Origin: Apoda limacodes
Lineage: Eukaryota; Arthropoda; Insecta; Lepidoptera; Limacodidae
Assembly (NCBI GenBank): GCA_946406115.1
Contig: OX291550.1
Location: forward strand, 27,318,722-27,382,721
Length of the DNA stretch: 64,000 nucleotides
Direction: 5' to 3'
Below are positions 33,113-44,739 of this stretch, in pieces. The notes under the pieces are model-generated. The model saw only the letters and a list, made by a program, of their open reading frames with translations, did no database searches and was not told where the DNA came from. Position 1 is the stretch's first letter. Each line of letters starts with the position of its first letter. The position numbers and the translations under genes are program-made.

Positions 33113-35143
33113 CTAAAATTCTTAAGCAAAATGCATATGAGGCTTGGATCACGGCTCGTTTTAATAAGGATCCGAATATTTCTGAGTTAAAACGCAAATT
33201 AAATGCTGCCTCGAGGTTCAGTAAGAAAGCAACTGCCAGAGCAAAATTCCAATTCATCGGCAAAATAGGTGGGCGACTTGCGAGCTATCCTTCTGGGAGT
33301 CGTGCTTTCTGGTCGCTTGCCAAAGCTGCCGAAGGGAACTTCTGCCAGTCGTCGTTACCACCACTGCGAAAGACCGATGGTGACTTGGCCCATAGTGCTA
33401 AAGAGAAAGCCGATCTACTGGGCAGTCTCTTTGCCTCGAACTCGAATATGAACGATGAAGGCGCTGTACCACCTACTATACCGTGGTGCGGTAAGTCCAT
33501 GCCGGAAATCTCCATAACGCAGCGGGAGGTCAGGCGGGCGTTGCTTTCTCTAGACGTTCATAAGTCGAGTGGGCCAGACGGTATACCAGCAGTGGTGCTT
33601 AAGCAGTGTGCTCCTGAGTTATGTCCTGTACTCACGCGCCTCTTCGCGCTTTCCTACCACACTAGGCAATTTCCGTCTACATGGAAGACTGCGAATGTGC
33701 ACCCGGTGCCCAAAAAGGGCGATAGATCAGATCCATCGAATTACAGGCCTATCGCTATTACCTCTCTCCTCTCTAAGGTGATGGAGCGTGTGATCAACAC
33801 ACAGCTTCTAAGATACCTAGAAGTACACGATCTGGTCAGTGACCGTCAATATGGCTTTCGCCACGGTCGCTCGACTGGTGACCTTCTAGTGTATCTCACA
33901 CACCGATGGGCACTAGCCATTGAGAGTCAGGGGGAGGCATTGGCATGTAGCCTGGACATAGCGAAGGCGTTCGATCGGGTCTGGCACCGCGGTCTTCTAT
34001 CGAAGTTGCCATCTTACGGCGTGCCCGAGGGTTTGTGCAAATGGGTGGCTAGCTTTTTGTCCGGCAGACGCATACGAACTGTAGTTGACGGTAGTTGCTC
34101 TGATAGCATGGACATTAATGCTGGTGTCCCGCAAGGCTCTGTGCTGTCTCCTACGCTGTTTCTACTGCATATCAATGACATGTTGGACATCAACAACATA
34201 CATTGCTATGCAGATGACAGTACTGGAGACGCTTTTTACACGGGTCGTGCAAACATCCCTCGTTCCGTTGTGGAGGAAAACCGCGGAGAACTTGTGTCTC
34301 AAATCGAGACCACACTGTTCCAGATCTCTGACTGGGGACGGGTAAACTTGGTCCGATTCAACCCTACAAAGACACAAGTGTGCGCGTTCACCGCTAAGAA
34401 AACTCCATTCACTGTGGTCCCACAATTCCAGAACACTCCCCTCTCCATCTCCAAGAGCATTGGGATCCTTGGTGTCGACATCTCCAGCGATGTTCAGTTC
34501 CGAGATCATTTACAAGATAAGGTAAAGCTGGCGTCCAAGAAACTTGGTGTACTCAACAGAGCGAAGCAGTACTTCACGTCGGGGCAAAGGTTGTTACTTT
34601 ACAAGTCGCAAGTTCGGCCCCATATGGAGTACTGCTGCCATCTCTGGGCAGGTGCACCCGGATACCAGCTTGACCCTTTTGACTCGGTTCAACGACGGGC
34701 TGTGAGAATTGTCGACGATCCCAAACTCACTTGCGGTATCGAGCCCTTAAGTCTGAGGAGAGACTTTGCCTCACTGTGTGTGTTCTACCGCTTGTACAAT
34801 GGGTTGTGTTCTGAGGAATTGTTCGAAATGATGCCCACGGCTACTTTCTACCATCGCACCGCTCGCCATCGGCAGGGAATTCATTCTCACACTTTAGAAC
34901 CTAAATGGTCGCGTACAGTGCGGTTTCAGAGAAACTTCCTCCCGCGAACGCTTAAGATGTGGAATGAGCTCCCTGCCAAGGTTTTCTGCAAGGACTACAG
35001 TATGGAGTTCTTCAAGAAAGAAGTTATTAGATTTCTGAAGGGTCGGCAACGCGCAAGTGATACCCCTGGTGTTGCAAGCGTCCATAGGCTACGGTGACCG
35101 CTTACCATCAGGCGGGCCGTAAGCTTGTTTGCCACCTTAGTGG

Positions 35144-35175
<32 letters not shown>
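33113..35175 (+). mobile_element. Family A jockey-like LINE, 5'-truncated, best copy
   Basis: The copy starts inside the endonuclease-reverse transcriptase linker and ends with a 3' untranslated segment of about 50 bases (ATCAGGCGGGCCGTAAGCTT), then ATAAAA and 29 As at 35147-35175. The frame is open for all of its length, so the insertion is young. It sits inside a family B element: the left host flank ends near 33112 and the right resumes at 35176. No clear target duplication was seen. Confidence 0.93.
33116..35097 (+). CDS. Reverse transcriptase of family A LINE (truncated ORF2)
   Basis: Open reading with no stop from the truncation point to 35097, about 660 codons. Order seen: linker SELKRKLNAASRFSKKATAR; VRRALLSLDVHKSSGPDGIP; VHPVPKKGDRSDPSNYRPIA; SDRQYGFRHGRSTGDLLVYL; CSLDIAKAFDRVWHRGLLSK; NAGVPQGSVLSPTLFLLHIN; the catalytic box CYADDSTGD (about 34201-34230); then the thumb and C-terminal NRAKQYFTSGQRLLLYKSQV and MEYCCHLWAGAPGYQLDPFD. 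All palm aspartates are present. The 5' part with the endonuclease is lost, so the copy cannot move unaided. Confidence 0.93.
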
Positions 35176-35178
<3 letters not shown>

Positions 35179-35600
35179 AACTATACAGAAAGATAGAAAA
35201 ACCGTAAGTCTGCCTACACAAATTTCTAAGTGTAAGGTTTTTATGTATATAATAAGATAGAGAATACAATTAGTTTCTTCGGCCTAGAGCCCGATCAACG
35301 ATGTCTTCCACGTAGACAACACCCGCAGGTCTCCGCCGCCAGAGTAGGTTTACGCGGACGGGGTTAACTTATGCCGAGATGTTCGCCCTGCAGTTCAGGT
35401 GCGCTGTATCGGTAGAGTTCTATTCAAGCCGAGTTTCTGGAGTATAGAGCACTCCAGGTGTCCTCTAGTGCTGACGCCGCTCGAAGGATGATGCGCACCG
35501 GCCCTTAGAGCAGTCGAGAAGAGTATTCTCCAAGATTTCAGTGACGGCGTAGAGCCGTATTGTAATGATATACATAGAAAGCCGGGCTGCACTGTACTTT
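35176..35600 (+). mobile_element. Family B LINE 3' region (right part)
   Basis: It continues CCTAACTATACAGAAAGATA, then TTCTTCGGCCTAGAGCCCGA, CAGGTCTCCGCCGCCAGAGT and GTGACGGCGTAGAGCC. The same order occurs at 48665-49165 (CCTAACTAGACAG, TCTTCGGCCTAAAGCCCGAT, CAGGTCTCCGCGGCCGAAGT, GTCACGGCACAGAGCC). It is therefore the downstream half of the element cut by the family A insertion. Confidence 0.8.
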
Positions 35601-35609
35601 ATCAGCTAT

Positions 35610-36104
35610 TTTTTTTCGACTTCATATTTTTTTTGGGGATAGAACTTACTGTCATTAATCTATCTACAAAGTTTTATCTTGCGGAACTTCATAGTTTTCG
35701 AGAAATAAAATATCGAAAATTCAGTGTCGTAGGATAACTTTGCTTTTACCTCACATAATAAAAGAACAACGAAAGTAATAGTGCATACAAGAATACCGCG
35801 TTTACATAATTTATAATTTTTTTGTAATATCTTTAAACATTACATGGTAATAATAGCCATAAATGTAATATTTCAGTAATTTAGATAATACTATATTATT
35901 ATGTATGCACATTGCACATATATAAATATTTCGTTCATTTCATATCTTTTTTTTTTTCGTGTATAAGAACATGGATAAAAGTATTTTGATCAAAAATGCT
36001 TGAATGGATTACAATATTAATCGAATCTTGTTTTTATTATATAGTTATAATATAAACTTTTAAAACCAGAAAATAAGAGAGCTCTTTTTCATTATGTATA
36101 ATAA
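35610..36104. other. Gene-free AT-rich stretch
   Basis: No frame or repeat boundary supported. Confidence 0.5.
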
Positions 36105-36560
36105 CCAACTGTACTTATTTAGTGTAGTCAGGGCGACCCACTTGCGAACATGAAAACTATAACGCAAAGCCAAGCGGAGCACATGAAAACTAGCGCGCGA
36201 AGGCGAGCGGAGCGTGCCGCGGCAGCGGCCGGCGAGCGCCAGGACCACCTGTACTTATTTAGTGTAGTCAGGGCAACCCACTTGCGAACATGAAAACTAT
36301 AGCGCAAAGCCAAGCGGAGCACATGAAAATTAGCGCGCGAAGCCGAGCGGAGCGTGCCGCGGCAGCGGCCGGCGAGCGCCAGGATCAACTGTACTTATTT
36401 AGTGTAGTCAGGGCGACCCACTTGCGAACATGAAAACTATAGCGCAAAGCCAAGCGGAGCACATGAAAACTAGCGCGCGAAGCCGAGCTGAGCGTGCTGC
36501 GGCAGCGGACGGCGAGCGCCAGGACCAACTGTACTTATTTAGTGTAGTCAGGGCGACCCA
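36105..36560. repeat. 140-bp GC-rich tandem repeat, three units plus a partial fourth
   Basis: Units begin GTACTTATTTAGTGTAGTCA at 36111, 36251, 36391 and 36531, an exact 140-base period. Units differ at only a few sites. Each unit contains an internal near-duplicate (ACATGAAAACTATAGCGCAA / ACATGAAAACTAGCGCGCGA) followed by GGAGC-rich text. The repeat is strongly GC-rich against AT-rich flanks. 140 is not a multiple of three, so the minus-strand frames through it are not a repeat protein. Confidence 0.95.
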
Positions 36561-36564
36561 TTAT

Positions 36565-37180
36565 CATTCATCGTAAATTTAAACAATCGATCTTATAATT
36601 CTTATTATTGATCGATTTATTAGTCTTTATTTCAAATCTTGTTTTAATTTTTACATTACAATAAATAAATTGTGTTCACCTTGGTTTTTTGGTAGAAATG
36701 AATTTTCGATGATTCTAAGGAATTACTCAAAAGACTTGTATCCATTGTCAACAATATAAAAAAAAAAAGTTTAGTTTTTTTTTTATTTATTACTGTTTGG
36801 TTTTGTTTGATTTTAATTTATTTAAAAACAAATTTGTTCATTTTACTTATTTTTTGGAATTTATGTGTTTGTTTTAGATTATAAACACGTAGGAAGTGTT
36901 AAACTGTTCGTAAAAAAGCTACTACTATGTAAAATTTAGTAGTAAGTGATACAAAAACTTTAAATTATAAAAGTTATTTTTCCATCAGTATTTGTTTATA
37001 ATTTTTTTTACAAAAATCGCTAATTTTTAGTTTTTTGCGCTTTTCCTAACTCAAGTGACGTAAAAACAATACAATGAGTATGTTTTTTCCTGTCCCAAAA
37101 AAATATTACTATTTAAAGTCAATGCCTTTTAATGTACAGTGCTTCCCCCATGAGAAAATGATAATTGTAAATTTGGTTTT
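36565..37180. other. Gene-free AT-rich stretch
   Basis: Very T-rich and A-rich; nothing supported. Confidence 0.5.
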
Positions 37181-37184
37181 TATT

Positions 37185-37445
37185 TTGTGAGCCAATGTGA
37201 CGTTACAAGTCGCAATAATCCGAATAAATACACGTTTTACCGGTGATTTTTGATTTTTTTACTGCTTTGTTGTTAATTATATTTCATCGAATTTATCCGA
37301 AAAATTAACGTGAAAATGAATTTGAATTGTAGTTTAAGTAAGATTTGGGGGATATTTTGTGTAAAATATGTAATCATTTAGTTACGATAAAGATTGACTT
37401 AGGACTGGCGTCATGCGTATCGTAACGATAATAAAGTCTACTAGG
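37185..37445 (+). repeat. Unclassified dispersed repeat, copy 1
   Basis: The core GGATATTTTGTGTAAAATAT, then GTAATCATTTAGTTACGATA and AGATTGAC is shared with 38820-38870 and, more diverged, 39313-39365. The upstream parts (GTGAGCCAATGT..., TTACTGC.TTGTTG...) also correspond. No coding or terminal structure was seen. Confidence 0.7.
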
Positions 37446-37479
37446 AGTTCTTTTTGCGGCAAAAATATATACGTTTGAC

Positions 37480-37555
37480 GGCTCCTTGGCTCTGTTGGTA
37501 GTGAAGACTATCCACGGAAACGAGGGGTGCAGGTTCAATCTCCGCACAAGAAAAA
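37480..37555 (+). mobile_element. tRNA-derived SINE head
   Basis: GGCTCCTTGGCTCTGTTGGT (A-box like), then GGGTGCAGGTTCAATCTCCG (B-box GGTTCAATC) and CACAAG followed by As. This is a tRNA-like SINE start with a fairly good B box. The rest of the SINE is missing or diverged. It directly follows dispersed-repeat copy 1. Confidence 0.6.
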
Positions 37556-37714
37556 AAAGACTTATAAAGCGTGGAAGCGAGAAATCCAAATTAAGTGCAT
37601 AGAGCCCGAGACAAAATAAGACAGAAGAAAATAGGTGCCTATGTCAATGTCTCCCGCGATAAGATCCGGTAAGGTCGTCATTGTTTACTGTGACTGGAAT
37701 TTTCTTTTTTCTTT

Positions 37715-38625
37715 CTGTAATCCGTCATGAATATTTAATTTAATCGCTCTGTTGAGTACACCAAGTATTTTGGACGCCAGCTTCACCTTATCTTGTAAAT
37801 GATCTCGGAACTGAACATCGCTGGAGATGTCGACACCAAGGATCCTAATGCTCTTGGAGATGGAGAGGGGAGTTTTCTGGAATTGTGGGACTGCAGTGAA
37901 TGGAGTTTTCTTAGTGGTGAACGCGCACACATGTGTCTTTGTAGGGTTGAATCGGACCAAGTTTACCCGTCCCCAGTCTGAGACCTTGGACAGTGTGGTC
38001 TCGATTTGAGTCACAAGTTCTCCGCGGTTTTCCTCCACAACGGAACGAAGGATGTTTGCACGACCCGTGTAATAAGGGTCGCCAGTACTGTCATCTACAT
38101 AGCAATGTATGTTGTTGATGGATAACATGTCATTGATACGCAGTAGAAAGAGCGTAGGAGACAGCACAGAGCCTTGCGGGACACCAGCATTAATGTCCAT
38201 GCAATCAGAGCAACTACCGTCAACTACGGTTCGTATGCATCTGCTAGACAAAAAGCTAGCCACCCATATACACAAACAGTCGGGCACTCCGTAAGATGGC
38301 AACTTCGATAGAAGACCCCGGTGCCAGACCCGATCGAACGCCTTCGCTATGTCCAGGCTACATGCCAATGCCTCCCACTGACTCTCAATGGCTAGTGCCC
38401 ATCGGTGTGTGAGATACACTAGAAGGTCACCAGTCGAGCGACCGTGGCGAAAGCCATATTGACGGTCACTGACCAGATCGTGTACTTCTAGGTATCTTAA
38501 AAGCTGTGAGTTGATCACTCGCTCCATCACCTTGGAGAGGAGAGAGGTAATAGCGATAGGCCTGTAATTCGATGGATCTGATCTATTCTACCCTTTTTGG
38601 GTACCGGGTGCACATTCGCAGTCTT
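37715..38625 (-). mobile_element. Family A LINE, central reverse-transcriptase fragment
   Basis: The minus-strand frame 38530-37685 reads RVINSQLLRYLEVHDLVSDR through the VPQGS and CYVDDS box to VKLASKILGVLNRA. The catalytic box has Ala changed to Val (YVDD), which some polymerases tolerate. Both element ends are missing, so the fragment probably came from rearrangement and not from simple 5' truncation. Confidence 0.9.
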
Positions 38626-38649
38626 CAATTATTTTTTTTTATTTTTATT

Positions 38650-39080
38650 ATTTATTTAGATACAAAAGCTGTCTTTTAGTGTGAGCCAATGTTTATTTAC
38701 ATGACGGAATAATCAGAATTACTGCATTGTTGATTGAATATTTTATCTTATACAGCTGAAAAATCAACGAAAAAAACCATTTGAATCGTAGTTTACATGT
38801 TTTTCTATAGAGATTTGGAGGATATTTTGTGTAAAATATGTAATCATTTAGTTACGATAGAGATTGACATAGCGCTGACGTCATGCGTATATATAATAAA
38901 GTCTATGAGAATCTCTAACTAATGAAATTTATGCCGATAAATAGAAACACGTTCATTAAAATTATGATAAAAAAAAGTATAAAATTATATGACCACAAGA
39001 GGACATAGCGTTTCTCTTAAGGCGAATGGATTTTTTTTTAAATAATCCTGGATTGACATACAAACTATTAATTTTGTAGG
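38650..39080 (+). repeat. Unclassified dispersed repeat, copy 2
   Basis: Matches copy 1 from GTGAGCCAATG (38680) to ATAATAAAGTCTA (38893), and extends beyond it into AT-rich text resembling the end of copy 3. Confidence 0.65.
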
Positions 39081-39084
39081 TACC

Positions 39085-39595
39085 TACGGTGTCTTGTGTT
39101 GTGATTAAATGTGAAGTCACAACAAATAATAATTCGAATAAGTACACATTTCACAGGTAAATTATGATAATTTTTACTGCATTGTTGTCATATGCATATT
39201 TTATGAGTTTTGGTTGAGAATTTTACGAAATAAAAAAACAATTTAAATCATAGCTTGCATTTTTTTTGTCTAGATTTACTGAGTACCATTATTTCGTTGT
39301 TAAATAAGGATTTGGAGAGTATTTTGCGTAAAATATGTAGACATTTAGTTACCATAGTGCTTGACAAGGTGGCGACCGACGGCATCAGTATCGAATTATG
39401 TAATTATACATGTATAGAATATTAATAAGATAATTATTCATAGCCATCCAAAGGTGATCGCACATTTGTCCGCATCGTACGCGCCGTTTGAGCCACATTT
39501 ATAGAAATTTGCATGATAAAAAATAATATAAAATACTTGGTTTTTATGACGGTGTTTTGTTCACCAGAAGTCTACTTACAAATAGTTTATATATT
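39085..39595 (+). repeat. Unclassified dispersed repeat, copy 3
   Basis: Follows copy 2 almost directly. It shares TTTTTACTGCATTGTTGTCA, GGATTTGGAGAGTATTTTGC and GTAAAATATGTAGACATTTA with the others, at lower identity. Copies 2 and 3 could be a tandem duplication of about 450 bases. Confidence 0.6.
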
Positions 39596-39774
39596 TAATG
39601 TTCTTATAGTTTTAGTATTATTACTAAATAATGTCAAATTTGTTAAATTTAGATACTTTCAATAAAAAAAAATTGAGACGTATCAATTAAATTTGGTTTT
39701 TATTCTTTACAATTACTCAAACGAAATTCTCTCAACTGGTACTTTCTCCAACGAGCTTACCTGATATACAGGCT

Positions 39775-41205
39775 AGGAGTGCTAACTACACGTCCGAACT
39801 GATATTCCGTCTCAGTGGATGCGCCTCTTGGCTCCTTTGACCACTATCTCGCCCGGAATCAAGTATCATGCACACTAACCGTTTCCTCTGCGCCAATTAA
39901 TTGGCGTTGTGTGTGGCATTATAAGTCAGCAGATTGTGATGGATTGCGGGATTTTTACGCATCGTACCCATGGAGGCAGATCTGCTTTAGCTCAGAAGAT
40001 CCTGACGTCTGCGCAGCCGCAGTCACTGAGACAATCCTCGCTGGTATGGAATTTTATATTCCTAACCCGCGAGTAGCTGCCAGCATCTAAAAAAGACCGT
40101 GGCTTAATAGGTCTTGTAAAGAAGCTAAAATTCTAAAGCAAGGCTTGGACCACGGTTCGTTCAATAAGGATCTGAATACGTCTGAGTTAAAACGCAAATT
40201 AAATGCTGCCTCGAGGTTCAGTAAGAAAGTTACCGCCAGAGCTAAGTTCCAATACATCGGCAAAATAGGTGGGCGACTTGCAAGCTATACCTCTGGGAGT
40301 CGTGCTTTCTGGTCGCTTGTCAAGCTGCCAAGGGAAACTTTTGTCAGTGGTCGTTACCACCACAGCGAAAAACCGATTCTCCCATAGTGCTAGAGAGAAA
40401 GTCGATTTACTGGGCGGTCTCATTGCCTCAAACCACCTACTTAACCGTGATGCGGTAAGAATATGCCAGAAACCTCCGTAACACAGTGGAAGGTCCGACA
40501 AGCGTTAAGCGTTTCAGGATTCAACCCAATAAAGACACAAGTCTGCGCGTTCACCGCTAAGAAAATCCCATTAACTGTAGTCCTACAATTCCAGAACACA
40601 GCACTTACCATCTCCAAGTGTATTGGGATCTTTGGTGTTGACATCTCCAGCTATATCCAGTTTCGCGACCATTTGGAAACCAAGGTGAAGCTGGCGTCCA
40701 AGAAACCAGGCGTACTCAACAGAGCGAAGCGATGCTTCACCTCAAAGCAAAGGTTGTTGCTTTACAAATTACAAGTCCGGCCTGCTGCCATCTCTAGGCG
40801 GGTGCACCTGGATACCAGCTTAGCCCTTTTAATTTGGTTCAACGACGAGCAGTAAGAATCGTCGACGATCCCAAACTCACAAGTCGTATCGAACCTTTAA
40901 GTCTGAGGAGAGATTTTGCCTCCCTGGGTGTGTTCTACCGCTTGTGTAATATGTTCTGTGTTTTGAGGGATTGTTTGAAATAATTTTCACAGCTACTTTC
41001 TACCATCGCTCCGCTCGCCATCGATAGTGAATTCATTCTCACTCTTCGTAACCTAAATGGTCACAAACAGTGCGGTTTGAGAGGAACTTAGTCCTGCGAA
41101 CGCTTAAGTTGTGGAATAAGTTCCCTGCTGAGGTTTTCTCGAGGGACTACGATATGGGGTTCTTTAAGAAGAAAGTGATTAGATTTTTAAATTTCCTATA
41201 AGACG
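39775..41205 (+). mobile_element. Family A LINE, internally deleted and decayed
   Basis: It contains the endonuclease end (VDAPLGSFDHYLARNQVSC..., 39815-40090), the linker (KLNAASRFSKKVTARAKFQ...), then jumps from the VRQAL point near 40505 directly to FNPIKTQVCAFTAKK, losing about 780 bases of polymerase core including YADD. Many stops and indels follow. It ends near 41205 without the usual 3' terminus. Confidence 0.9.
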
Positions 41206-41810
41206 TGATTATAGTCCTAATAGTTTAGGTTCTAATGGTATGTTTACACTCTTGCATTCAACGCTATGTTATTGGGCACATGTACGAGCACCAGCGTGTA
41301 AACAGTTTGCTTTGTCCGACAACGCGTTCCGAGGCTGCGTGGCGCGAGTGTAAACGCGACATAGGTAATATTTAATTTCACCAGCGCGCTAGTTTGCAAT
41401 AATTTTGTGCAGGTAAAATTATCGATAGTGTTGTTTTACAACACTATTCCACTCACACACTTGCAATTTTTTTTCTGTTTCGTTTTTCATTTAGCATGGC
41501 TGATCTTGTACCTTCTATATCTATGGTTGTGACAGAGATTGTCAAATATCACAAAGATTTTACGATCTCATTTTTTGAAGCCTTTTAGGCGGTTATGGAC
41601 CTTGGAGTGGATGTCTGGAAACTTCCATAGTTTCATGCATCCTCCGGTCGTTTACCGGAGACGGACCACCTAAAACGGCCGTTGCGTTAAACGTTTACTT
41701 TTTATTAGTATTAGTCAAGATTTATTACAAAGCGATTTACCAACCAATGTACAAAAAATATTACAATGTTTTATTCTTTACCCTGTAACAGTCTTTATTT
41801 TTATAAATTA
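41206..41810 (+). other. Hairpin module and possible MITE scraps
   Basis: At 41585-41700 there is a stretch homologous to 49287-49395 (GTGGATGTCTGGAAACTTCC, then CATCCTCCGGT), with a perfect 7-bp stem CTCCGGT/ACCGGAG at 41642-41660. Upstream, GTGTAAAC and GTTTACAC phrases alternate between 41240 and 41360, possibly a decayed inverted-repeat element. A 30-codon frame at 41495-41587 is not convincing. Confidence 0.45.
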
Positions 41811-41817
41811 GGACCTC

Positions 41818-43001
41818 GAATTTCTCATTCCGGACCCAAGGCACCCCTAAAGGACACCCCTGGGGGTGCCACGGGAACTTGAATTTTGACCCGTGTCACC
41901 CCCAGGACATGAAGTGCTGTGCTTTTGAATGTAGGGTATATGTTAAAGCCAAAAATTCTAATCAAATACACAGTCGACGTACCTACACGTATTTCTATTG
42001 TATTTTAAAATATGTAATCAGCAAGCAAATTGAACTATGTCGTAGCATTCTAATATTAATAAATAATATATCAGTATATTGTGTAGCAATGAATATAATA
42101 ACGGAAACGGAGGATCTAAATTTTATCAAGATACACGGAGGAACAATTCTGCACAAAAAAAAACAGACATAATAAGAAAAGATTACAAGGAAAGTTCGTC
42201 TGCGTAGCGTTGTTCAACCTATAAGAAATCATAATGTCCTTGGTCTTTAACCATAGATAAGGTAAGGTTACACTTAGTAATTAAATGTGTGTGTGTGCCG
42301 AGGACACACCCAGGATGCTACTATCATTGGACGCGAAATACATATATGGCCAAAAGCAAAGTCTTTATAGTAGGTACACTTAAATAAAGGCTGATACCAT
42401 TCGGGAGGCCTTTGAATTTTGATATAATGTATGATAAACTGTACTGTCGATATGGAAAATATAAACAATTACATAGAATGATTTTGGCTCAGCGTACATT
42501 CAGCTGAGATTTTTAGCATCTTTGGAGAGCGTAAAGGACGGATCACATTTGAGAAGCTATAATCCGAATTAAACAAATTGATCAATAAAAATACGGTTTT
42601 TGTGATGCGTTTACTAAACATATAGCACAATATTCACAAATTGAATGCAGTACCTAAAAACGAAAACAAGCAGACATCAATGATGACGATTTCATAGTGC
42701 ATATTCAATTGCAATTTTTGAACAGAGAGATAACTTTAGGCCACGCATTGGAGAAATTGCGTTAAATAAATATTAAAATTAGACTATTACATTTTTTTTA
42801 TTAATATTATTCATACATTCATCTGTCCCATCACTATTCGATTGGGGGATTCATGGGAACCAGTAAATAGAACCCGTGACACCACTGGTACACCGTTGTA
42901 TGAATTTCAGGACCTGGGGGTGCCACGGGTCCAAATTCAAGTTCCCGTGGCACCCCCAGGGGTGTCCTCCAGGGGTGCCATGGGTCCGGAATGGAATTTC
43001 T
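41818..43001. mobile_element. 1.2-kb DNA element with ~95-bp terminal inverted repeats
   Basis: The left arm (41818-41913) has CATTCCGGACCCAAGGCACC, then GGACACCCCTGGGGGTGCCA and CGGGAACTTGAATTTTGACC. The right arm (42908-43001) is its reverse complement with few differences. GGCACCCC/GGGGTGCC phrases repeat within each arm, so arms can also fold on themselves. Inside, the frame 41879-42172 includes MKCCAFECRVYVKAKNSNQI; the Cys-x3-Cys start might be a THAP-type finger remnant, but this is weak. No transposase is intact and no target duplication was settled. Confidence 0.75.
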
Positions 43002-43139
43002 CTTACGGAACTATTTAGGGAAATTGATATTTAACTGTTCCTTGCCAATATATCTTCGCTTGTATAATGTATGTACGCAAAAATTGTCACTTATTTGCTA
43101 AAAATAGTGACCTAACCAGTGTTAATACAAAGAATAAGG

Positions 43140-43610
43140 ATACTACGAAGCGGTAGTTCCAAAATGTCGTCTTCAGAAAGTACATTGCTCTTTCGCAGTA
43201 CAAAGTATATTTTTTCTAAAATAAAATTCCAGAACATGTGGTTAATTTACCCTTAAATAAATTTAAAATATACGTCAAAGATAGTTTAATGAAAAAAAGC
43301 TAATAAATACATAAATGATAAAAATGCTTGGAAAAATTAAAACTTAATTGATTGGTATTTGTATTGGGGCATTTATAATATTTTTTAAACTAAAACACTG
43401 TATGTTATGTTATTGCCTAGCATAAGGCTATATTGTATTTTAATATGAAGTTGAAAAAATATAAAAGATTAACTGCTGAGTTTCTTGCCGGTTCTTCTCG
43501 GTAGAAATCATTCCGAACCGGTAGTATTTTTTTTTATTAATAATTAAACTGACGATTCAAAAGTGCTGTTGAAAGTCTATTTGAATAAAAAAGTTCGAGT
43601 TTGTGTTTGT
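43140..43610 (+). mobile_element. CR1-like LINE 3' end
   Basis: It contains KIPEHVVNLPLNKFKIYVKD (frame near 43225-43290), a typical LINE C-terminal phrase. It then has CTGAGTTTCTTGCCGGTTCT, CTCGGTAGAAATCATTCCGA and ACCGGTAGTA, a 3' untranslated signature I know from many lepidopteran loci, then TGACGATTCAAAAGTGCT and a TTGAATAAA end. Confidence 0.75.
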
Positions 43611-44739
43611 TATCTATAAAATTGTTAATACTGTAGGTAGGATATAAGATATAAGATGTACATAACTTGAATCATTTAATTACATTAGTAGATTGTATAG
43701 ATACATGAGAAAAGTTTTCTGAGTAACCAATTATTGCTGTGTAATTGCTCTCATCTTCAACTAATTATTATTTCAAATTATAGATTTACTTTTCATGCTT
43801 TTTAATGCTTATGTCTATTATTGCATATAGCCAGGCTAATGGTTTCGTTGCCTGCCAATCAGCGTTGCCAACTTTGTGGGTTTACCTTTAAGTTGGCAAA
43901 ATTTGTATCTTGTGGCTAGTGGATTTTTTATTGGGCAACTTTTAGGTCGATAGTTTTCAAAAAAAAGAAAAATTTTGCTAAATAAAGATAATACTGCATT
44001 CAGTAAGTTTAGATACCAACTCATTACATATCCCTATAATAAATAAAAAGTATATGTTGGTAACATTGATTATTATTCTCGTGAACCATAGATGTAGAAA
44101 TCCTGCGAACTCACTCCCATAAAAACTAATATATATAACTAACATAACACTCGCTAGATAAAAACTAAGGCCACAAAAAACTAGGAAAAGAAGACATTGC
44201 TTATAATAAACTAGCTAGCCCAGCAAACGTTGTTCTGCCCTTAAAGTTGATGCACTGTAGCACCTTCAGTGTGCCTAGTGTGAGTTTAGTTTTAACGCTA
44301 CTATCGCGTTCGCGGCAACGAAATACATGTATGGAAATGAAGGAGCGCCTCTAGGGGACGCGTTTCGAGGATCTTTTCGCATAGGACGTTTAATAAATAC
44401 GCGAACACGATAGTAGATTTACGAATACGCAAAAACTCACACTAATCACACTTTTACAACCAAGGGTTATCTAATACCCAAGGCTACACCCGTGGGGATT
44501 TCTATTAGATACTTACCCGATACGGACATTTATGAGGATAAACTAATTTACACCGCCATCCGTTAGAAGTGTATGGAAGCCGGACATGTTTACTTCTGTC
44601 GATTAATTAACCTTAATCGCCATCTGTTAGAAATGTTTGTAACTCTTGACCAGCGCACACCATGTGAAGCTCCCAGTCGGCATGTATGTATATAGTTGTA
44701 TCGTTTATATACCTACATATGTCAAGTTAATTTGTATTT
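43611..44739. other. Gene-free stretch with repeat scraps
   Basis: AT-rich. CAGCAAACGTTGTTCTGCCC near 44222 and the doubled phrase CGCCATCCGTTAGAAGTGT (44552) / CGCCATCTGTTAGAAATGT (44619) are repeat-derived. No exon seen. Confidence 0.45.

Noticed and set aside
34162..34509. 115-codon minus-strand frame inside the LINE at 33113-35175
   Set aside because: It is the antisense shadow of the reverse transcriptase; related shadows occur opposite other family A copies (37799-37981, 40441-40644).
36128..36388. Minus-strand frames through the 140-bp repeat, which look like a repeated protein
   Set aside because: The period is not a multiple of three, so the frame changes from unit to unit; the similarity of 36060-36248 and 36128-36388 is a result of the DNA repeat.
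41495..41587. 30-codon frame MADLVPSISMVVTEIVKYHK...
   Set aside because: Too short, no splice sites in support, and it runs into the hairpin repeat module.
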